In this document: positions 57,990-64,000 of the stretch, one piece after another
How positions within the stretch are numbered: the stretch's first letter is position 1
Layout: each line of letters begins with the position of its first letter
From: Sclerodactyla briareus
Lineage: Eukaryota; Echinodermata; Holothuroidea; Dendrochirotida; Sclerodactylidae
Direction of reading: 5' to 3'
DNA length: 64,000 bases
Assembly (NCBI GenBank): GCA_026419785.1
Contig: JAODTK010005828.1
Location: 186,001-250,000, forward strand
The notes under the pieces: generated by a model
Seen by the model: only the letters and a program-made list of their open reading frames with translations
Database searches by the model: none
Told to the model about the DNA's origin: nothing
Made by a program: the position numbers and the translations under genes

Positions 57990-59210
57990 CCTGTATGTAG
58001 AAGACAGTACTGTACATGCACGTACGAAGTTACGAAAGAACGTCGTCTGATCTGGCGTATTCTGACGAATTCTGTTATTTCGCTGCGTTTCATCTATTCC
58101 GATCTTGGTTAGGAAAAAGTGATCTGTTGTCTCTATTATAGCCTTTAATTCTACAAACTGTGGATAATACTCCATACTGATCATCTGTTGATTATATACA
58201 ACTGGAGAAGTAGAGGCTAACAGGATTTACATGATTTTTCAAGATGTATTCAACCACTCAATTACATCCATACTATGCACCCTAACCCATACACTGGCTA
58301 AGACAAGACGACAAGGTACAAGACAGTCTAGGCCCACCTATACCATTTACGATGCAAAACATCCTAAACAAGTATGTATTTCACCCTTTGGAGATGATAA
58401 ATTATGTTACTTGAAGTAAGATTTCATTTTATTTTGATGTAACTATCTGGCAAACCTAAAAATCGATTCCATTAGAAGTTAGCACTGTATTCCTGCAGCA
58501 ACCACAACGGTATAACATTATGGCATTATGCCCCAGGATTGATCAAATGTTGAGAGGGGGGTGGGGGGATGGTCACTCCGAGGATTCGATGTGAGGCAGA
58601 GCTGTGAAACCATCACTTTAAAGTCTCTCCAGACCTCACCGCGGCTGGCAAAAATTGACGTGCGTGGAGGGGGGGGGGGGGGAACTGGGCACTTAAATCA
58701 CTCTTTCCAGAACCGTGCGTTGAAAATAGCATGATAATTATAACTAAAATAAAGTGATATGCACCGTAACATAGCCTACAGTAATGCAGTCATTCTTCTT
58801 CTTCTTCTTTGGTGATACTGCCCAACATCCCGCAAGTGACAAAACGAGCAGGGATAGGGTGTGCGGTGTGAAAATAGGTAAATCAGTCCAAATGATGTCT
58901 CATATTGTCCCTGTCTCCCTGACAGCAACTTTGAAGAGATCTGGACCTTCTAATGCTTGATGGGAGGTTGTTCCACTCTCTTGTGGTTCGCGGGATGAAT
59001 GAATACTTGTAACAGTCCCGACGTGTATGATGTTCGATATAATTATTTTTTGTTTGAACGGCGGGTTCTTTGTTGGGTCGCCGTCGGCTGCAGGTAGTTA
59101 GTCCTCTCCAAATAAACTACAATTAAACTACAATTCAGTAATCAAAGCAATATCATTACAGTCCGGGTAACAAGCTCCGTGTGCCATTTTATAATATTTG
59201 TATTATACTA
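57990..59210. other. Non-coding, nothing recognised
   Basis: No gene found. Low-complexity patches are a run of about 14 G near 58,669-58,682 and a short TTC repeat at 58,794-58,809. Confidence 0.4.
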
Positions 59211-59212
59211 GT

Positions 59213-59310
59213 ACAATCGTGAGTCGATCACCTTAGGAACATCCTACGCGCTATCCACCATTGAAATAATACGAGCTGATCGACTCACGATTGTGATCGA
59301 CTCACGATTA
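59213..59310. repeat. Inverted repeat, perfect 18-base arms (GTGAGTCGATCA type)
   Basis: ACAATCGTGAGTCGATCA (59,213-59,230) is exactly complementary to TGATCGACTCACGATTGT (59,277-59,294). A further copy, GATCGACTCACGATTA, follows directly. The terminal motif GAGTCGATCA is shared with the inverted repeat at 57,152-57,248, so both may belong to one small element family. Confidence 0.75.
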
Positions 59311-59314
59311 GTCA

Positions 59315-62080
59315 CTATATATGCCATACAGAGACACTCACCAGCTAGACAGTATTGTGTCACCCAGACCGCCATTTGTTGCCATAGTCCCAGCCACCGT
59401 GTCGATAATCTCGAGCTTAATAGGCTTCCTGTCAGTGACACAGAATGTAGTGCCTCGCATGTTGGGTTTTGTCTCAAGCATTGACTGATGAGGTGGTTCG
59501 CTGCATGAGAGCCTGTAGTAGCTTGTAGTAAACTCATTGAGTGGTCGGGTCGTCCCCGGCCTGCCTTATCACCTGGCTTGGGAGCAAAAAAGTAGTGTAC
59601 TGAGGCTACAAATGGCCCAACTGTTATTTTGTTCTGTGCAATGTTTTGCCTATCTAAGTGACATCTATCGCCCATGCAAAAAAAATAATATTTTCCTTCA
59701 CAATATTTCTTGGAATAAGAACTTCTAAAATATTTTTTTGCCCAAGTTTGCTATCAAAATTAACATCGTGAAAATCACAAGAATTAGTCAAGATCCAGTG
59801 CACAGTCAACCGCTGATCTTTCCATAGTCGATGCCCAGCGAGGACAAAAGGAGGCACAGTGCAAATACACGCTATCAAAAGGTTAAAAGGAGCACTTGAA
59901 ATTACATTTAGGAGGGCAAAAAAGTTTTCCCCAAATTGCCCATGAAAAGTTCCTTGGTTACCATTGGTTCACAGCAGCAAAGGAGTGTAATTTCATGCCA
60001 AATACTGATCGAAAATGCATCAGTTTTGTAAATACGATCGTTAAGTTATAATTATTTAATCTATGTGATAATGACTGTCTGCAGCCCTATAGAGTAGCAC
60101 CCGAAAGCTCTAGAGTGGCACGCAAAATGAGCTTGAGGAGGAGGGGCAATTTGTTCTAAAAGCCAACTGAATTGGAGATGAGATTTTTTGGGACGGTGGT
60201 AATACCATAGCGAGAACAAAGCCAACTGCCAAATGCCGTGATTGTCAGTGCTCATTCAGCCAGTGATGTCAGCTTTGCTGTGACAGACTGTACCTCTAGT
60301 GCTGTATAGACTCTATACATGGTCAATCAATCTTCCTGTTCGCAATCGATCAAGATCGCACTAGCTTCGGCATGCAGCATTCTTTGATAGCCCGCCTAAA
60401 TTTTTTGACACTACCTCCAAGGCGGGCATTTATTGCCCACCTTCTCACAAACTCATGACAGTCCCTGGTTGTCCAACTCCTGCGTTATTTGCTCGTATAG
60501 TTCTGCGTGGTTCACTACTTCGGTATAAGTAGGGATGGAGATATGTTGATTGTTGCACACTGGCAAGCAACGTCGTTCATGCCTCCCACTGTTGCGCATC
60601 TCATTAATGGAACATCACGGGGTTGATCCACCAATCAGAGCGCCGGAGCCGTGAAAGTCATGAGGCAACTGGGAAACGGTCACTCACCATGGTATTGCGG
60701 CTGCTAAGGGTTGGACTGCCATTCCATATCACACTGCGAATAAATTGGTAAAAATGATTGCTGAGATGCTTGCAGACTTCAATTCAGATGAGAGATATAT
60801 ATATATATATATATATTGTTCTAAAATCCGCAAAATCGTAGGAGATCCAACTGTGTGGTGACATCCAAGAAAAGAAGGTGAATTAACCAGATCCAATTGG
60901 AAATTTTGTTACCAAAATGCTAGTGCAGAGCACAGTTTTTTAGTAGGTATGTAATAATGTGGAAGGAACTTGAATTAACCCCATATGCTTGGGATTTTCA
61001 CAACGTAGTTTGTCTAAGTAGTTTAAAGAAGTGTATAATCATTGGAACTTTTAATGTCTGGGTAACTAGTCAGAGCTACCTTCCAACCTGGTTATTGAGA
61101 GTTTATGCCAAAAATTTAATCATTCTCTCTTGGGAGGGGGGAGATAACCCCCACACTCATCCTCCAGCAACCTCTCCAGTTTTTTTTAATTATTTGACGT
61201 TATGGGGGTAAAAACTTGGTTAGCCGGAACAAGTTCTGCTTGGACTTGAGGGTCGAATGTTTAGGGTGGTGCCTATCTCTTTGCGATACTTGAGTGATTT
61301 ACAACTGGCTGAACAGTAGCTGAGTTTTCCCCCCATTGAGGCCTTGTTAGCCTAGTGGGATACAGAGAGCAGGGTTAGGAGTGAGTAAGTTCCCAGACTG
61401 TATTAAAACTGGGAGGTCTGTATCAAAATGTAACAGGGGTGTGAATCTGTTTTGAAAAGCGGGCAAACTGCATGAAGTTGAGTGTCAAAGTTGGATCGTC
61501 AGAAGGGCAGTTGCAGCGCAAACTGGATGTGCCATTTTAGTGAACAAAAACGTGGCAGTGGTGACTCAGTTGTGCTGAATAATCAGATTCAGGGCCTTAG
61601 CCAGGATTTGAAATAGGGTGTCTCACTTATGAACGATGAAATCACTATAGCACAATGCACTTGCAAATCGCGGCACCAGTGCGGAGCGCGGATCAAGACG
61701 GAAAGACGCCAGTTTTGGTGGAGTCAAGAAAGCAACTTGGCATGTCATATTATGCCCACTGCACGTCAAAATGCACTATGTCAATGCTGACTGAGGAAAT
61801 CGTTGCCCCCCCCCAATTTTTTGTTTTGTTTTGGGGTGGCCGTCTCACAGAAAATCGGCCGTCCCCATCAGTGTCCTGGCCATCTCAATGACGATGAAAC
61901 GCCCCTCTGGCTAAGGCCCTGCTCAGATTGTCTACTACACAGCTTCTCACAGGCTCCAACTCTTCAGTTTCAATTCAGCCATATTCATAGTAACATTTGA
62001 GAACAGTCTCCACTGCCTGAATCTCCTGTACTCTCTACTCGACCGTATGATGAGACTACTGTTATTTTCTTTCATTCCAG
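59315..62080. other. Non-coding, nothing firm recognised
   Basis: No gene or known repeat identified. An AT microsatellite lies at 60,794-60,816. The longest frame (59,244-59,675, minus, 143 codons) overlaps the inverted repeat and is unassigned. Confidence 0.4.
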
Positions 62081-62189
62081 GAGCAGTGATCCAAGTGAGG
62101 CGTCGTGGTGGGGCAGCGGCTCCAGTCAATGGCTCAGCAGTGGCTCTGGGGAGTGGCTCGGCAGCGTGATTGCTAGTGCTAAGAATAAG
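62081..62189 (+). CDS. Candidate internal coding exon, Trp/Ser/Gly-rich, unassigned
   Basis: A 109-base block lies between a strong acceptor (a T-rich run ending TTTCATTCCAG, 62,061-62,080) and a donor AAG|GTAACT (62,190). One frame is open throughout, starting with the last base of a split codon and ending in phase 0. It gives 36 residues, including SSDPSEASWWGSGSSQWL and GSVIASAKNK. Paired tryptophans followed by GSxxxWL and a basic AK(N/E)K stretch recall N-terminal regions of adaptor-like proteins such as BSDC1 or FAM114A, but the similarity is too short to assign. No neighbouring exons could be linked. The opposite strand is also open here, and chance or repeat origin remains possible. 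Confidence 0.3.
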
Positions 62190-62914
62190 GTAACTTCGAA
62201 CACCAGAAGTAGAGTACATTTTTTGGAGTAGTTTCCCAACTCCCTGCCCAGAATGTTGCTGCCCATACTGAGAGCAATCTACATATAATGCGACCTGCTT
62301 GCTATCATCTTGTGAGGAATAGCACCTCACTGTTGTCTTTGGACTGAGGCAAAGACTAAATTTCTCTTTGACCTTGGCTGCCTTTGGCAGGACCATGTGT
62401 GTAATGTCAGAATTCTCAAAGAGGCTCGATGGTAGAGGTTATATGCTCCGTTCCGTTTAACTCATGGATAACATAGTCACTACTTCTAATCGTGAATTGT
62501 GTTTCAGTGAAAAGGTTGTTCAAGTTCAAGATGGCGGCCTCCATAAACAAAATTGAAAACACCCCTGTATTATTGAAAAAAGAGAGCATGGAGCTTCATT
62601 ATAACTGTTATTATTTATCATGGAAAAACAACAGTACTTTCACTATGATGAACAAACTGCTAACTCTAACATGGATCCAATATAATAATTGGAGATGCAA
62701 CCGCACACAATATCTAGCTGTGAATTATTTTGTGGCATCATGAATAGACGAATGGAACCTTATTGCATGGGCAATCGCAAGTGTTAAAACTACAGAAGCA
62801 GTAGGAGAACACTGCAAACAGAAGTGTGCTTTCCAGCTGCCATGGCAACTGTTAGCAATGATGAATGAGGAGTGCGTCAGGATGTACATTCGCTCTTCAG
62901 TAATGTGTAGGTTG

Positions 62915-63800
62915 TTTGCCGATGATGCCTTGCTTTATCGGCAAATTGATTCCCCCAATGATCAATTATCTTGCAACGCGATATTGATTGTTTAGCAAAT
63001 GGTCTTGGACTTGCGTGTATGAATTCAATCCAAATAAGTGTTATGTTCTCACTACAACTTTGAAAAGTAAACCTTACAGATTTGCTTATAATTTGTTACG
63101 ACATAGTCTTGAGTCTGTGAAATCTTCCAGTTACCTTGGTGTTACTCTGGATTCTAAGCTTTCGTGTCTACTCATATTAGTAATATGGCTGCAAAGGCTA
63201 CTAGGTCCCTGAATTTTCTTTCTCGTAATTTGCATAACTGCTCTCCCCAAATTAAGGAAAAAGAAATATCTTATTTATGTCCGTCCCCAGTTGGAGTATG
63301 CCTCCCAAATTTGGTCTCCACAAACTATTACTGGCAAAAGAAAACTTGAGAATATCCAATCTAGGGCTGGCAGGATTGTCACTGGCCGTTGCAAGCGCTC
63401 TGAAAGTCTTACTGACATTATGTCAACTTTGGGTTGGCCCTCGCTTGATTGTAGACGTAATATTACTGATCTTATACTTGTCATAAAATCATCCATGACA
63501 ACTTGTAGTTCCTTCTCAAAATATTTTGTTCCACACACGAGTCGTACTAGAACTAACACGCAGTCGTTCAAGAATATTTCCTGCAATGCTGGTGCTGCTG
63601 GCAACTCATACTTCCCAAGAACCATTTCTAGGTGGAACAAGCTCCCCCCAGACATAGCCCAATTGGATAATGAGAACACCTTCAAGAGGGCAATTTCCAA
63701 TTGGTGCCGGCATTAATAGTTTCTCTGCACACGGGCTAACCTCCATCGAATGCCTGTTGTGGGCGCATTGGAGTATTTGAACAAGAACAAGAACATGCCA
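62915..63800 (+). mobile_element. Non-LTR retrotransposon fragment, 3' half of the reverse transcriptase ORF with 3' end
   Basis: The catalytic FADD (62,915-62,926, context LFADDALLYR) marks the polymerase palm. Downstream are FNPNKCYVLTT (63,020-63,052), YLGVTLDSKLS (63,132-63,164), HISNMAAKATRSLNFLSRNL (from about 63,170), LEYASQIWSPQT (about 63,288-63,323), LGWPSLDCRRN (about 63,429-63,461) and FFPRTI..WN-type sequence near the stop codon at 63,716. The order fits CR1/Jockey-like LINEs. Frames change three times (FADD, 62,988, 63,164, 63,291), so the copy is broken or the sequence has indel errors. The last 141 codons are uninterrupted. The end at about 63,785-63,797 is GAACAAGAACAAGAACA, a short tandem tail typical of some LINE 3' ends. 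The 5' half is missing. Confidence 0.85.
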
Positions 63801-63870
63801 CAGATGACATTTCTAGGTAGTGCGCGACTGTACAGATAGCTGGCCGCACATGCCAAGCATTGTAGACGTT

Positions 63871-63916
63871 ACGTAGCTGCAGAAACACCCGTTACATAGC
63901 TGCAGAAACACCCGTT
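63871..63916 (+). repeat. Perfect tandem duplication of a 23-base unit
   Basis: AC(G/A)TAGCTGCAGAAACACC plus CGTT occurs twice back to back with one difference. Confidence 0.85.
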
Positions 63917-64000
63917 ATGGTGTATTCCACGATTCTACATAGCAGTGACAATTCAGCATGGAAGCCAGAATGATGGATTGCCCGGGCTAGATCTGTACAA

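Noticed and set aside
62492-62743. Forward frame after a TGTGTTTCAG acceptor-like site, near the candidate exon at 62.08 kb
   Set aside because: No donor site or family similarity was found, and it cannot be joined in phase to the candidate exon with any confidence.

Overview
This window looks like nuclear DNA from an animal, most likely a marine invertebrate deuterostome such as an echinoderm. It is almost entirely intergenic or intronic. No open frame is longer than about 210 codons, the longest frames have no recognisable protein family, and nothing is operon-like. Non-coding repeats, microsatellites and decayed transposons fill much of the sequence. The echinoderm guess rests on texture only (many AGGCCTA/TAGGCC words, AGGTCA-rich tandem repeats, abundant G/C homopolymers) and is weak. 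I could not identify a single complete protein-coding host gene.

Layout. 1-16 kb: a tRNA-like SINE head (1.19 kb), a duplicated segment seen at 1.8 and 9.0 kb, two clusters of a CCGACTAG/CTAGTCGG motif (2.0 and 10.0 kb), a tandemly duplicated exon-like segment (5.4-7.3 kb), a CpG-rich stretch with two palindromic CRE sites (10.5 kb), a 34-bp minisatellite (11.2-11.8 kb) and a fold-back MITE (12.5 kb). 16.3-25.0 kb: a large structure whose two ends are inverted copies of one repeat. Each arm has a terminal hairpin, a CA/TG microsatellite and an array of ~333-bp units rich in AGGTCA hexamers (about three units on the left, eight on the right). 27-30 kb, 38-39 kb and 42.5-45.4 kb: many copies of one dispersed transposon-like family, here called R1. 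32.7-33.5 kb: a ~120-bp C tract followed by a minisatellite built on TATTCATA.

39.8-40.35 kb, 54.7-55.65 kb and 62.9-63.8 kb hold three different, broken 3' parts of non-LTR retrotransposons. 47.5-48.4 kb holds the 3' part of a Penelope-like element with a GIY-YIG-type tail. 53.9-56.4 kb is a satellite of near-palindromic GATATC units split by a MITE with a perfect 8-bp target duplication, by the LINE fragment and by another inserted segment. A second hAT-like MITE with a perfect 8-bp target duplication sits inside an R1 copy at 44.2 kb.

The only plausible host coding sequence is one short Trp/Ser/Gly-rich exon at 62,081-62,189, which I could not assign. Many repeats differ from their neighbours mainly by single-base insertions and deletions, so some of the consensus may be low-accuracy long-read sequence, and frameshifts in the transposon genes should be read with that in mind.
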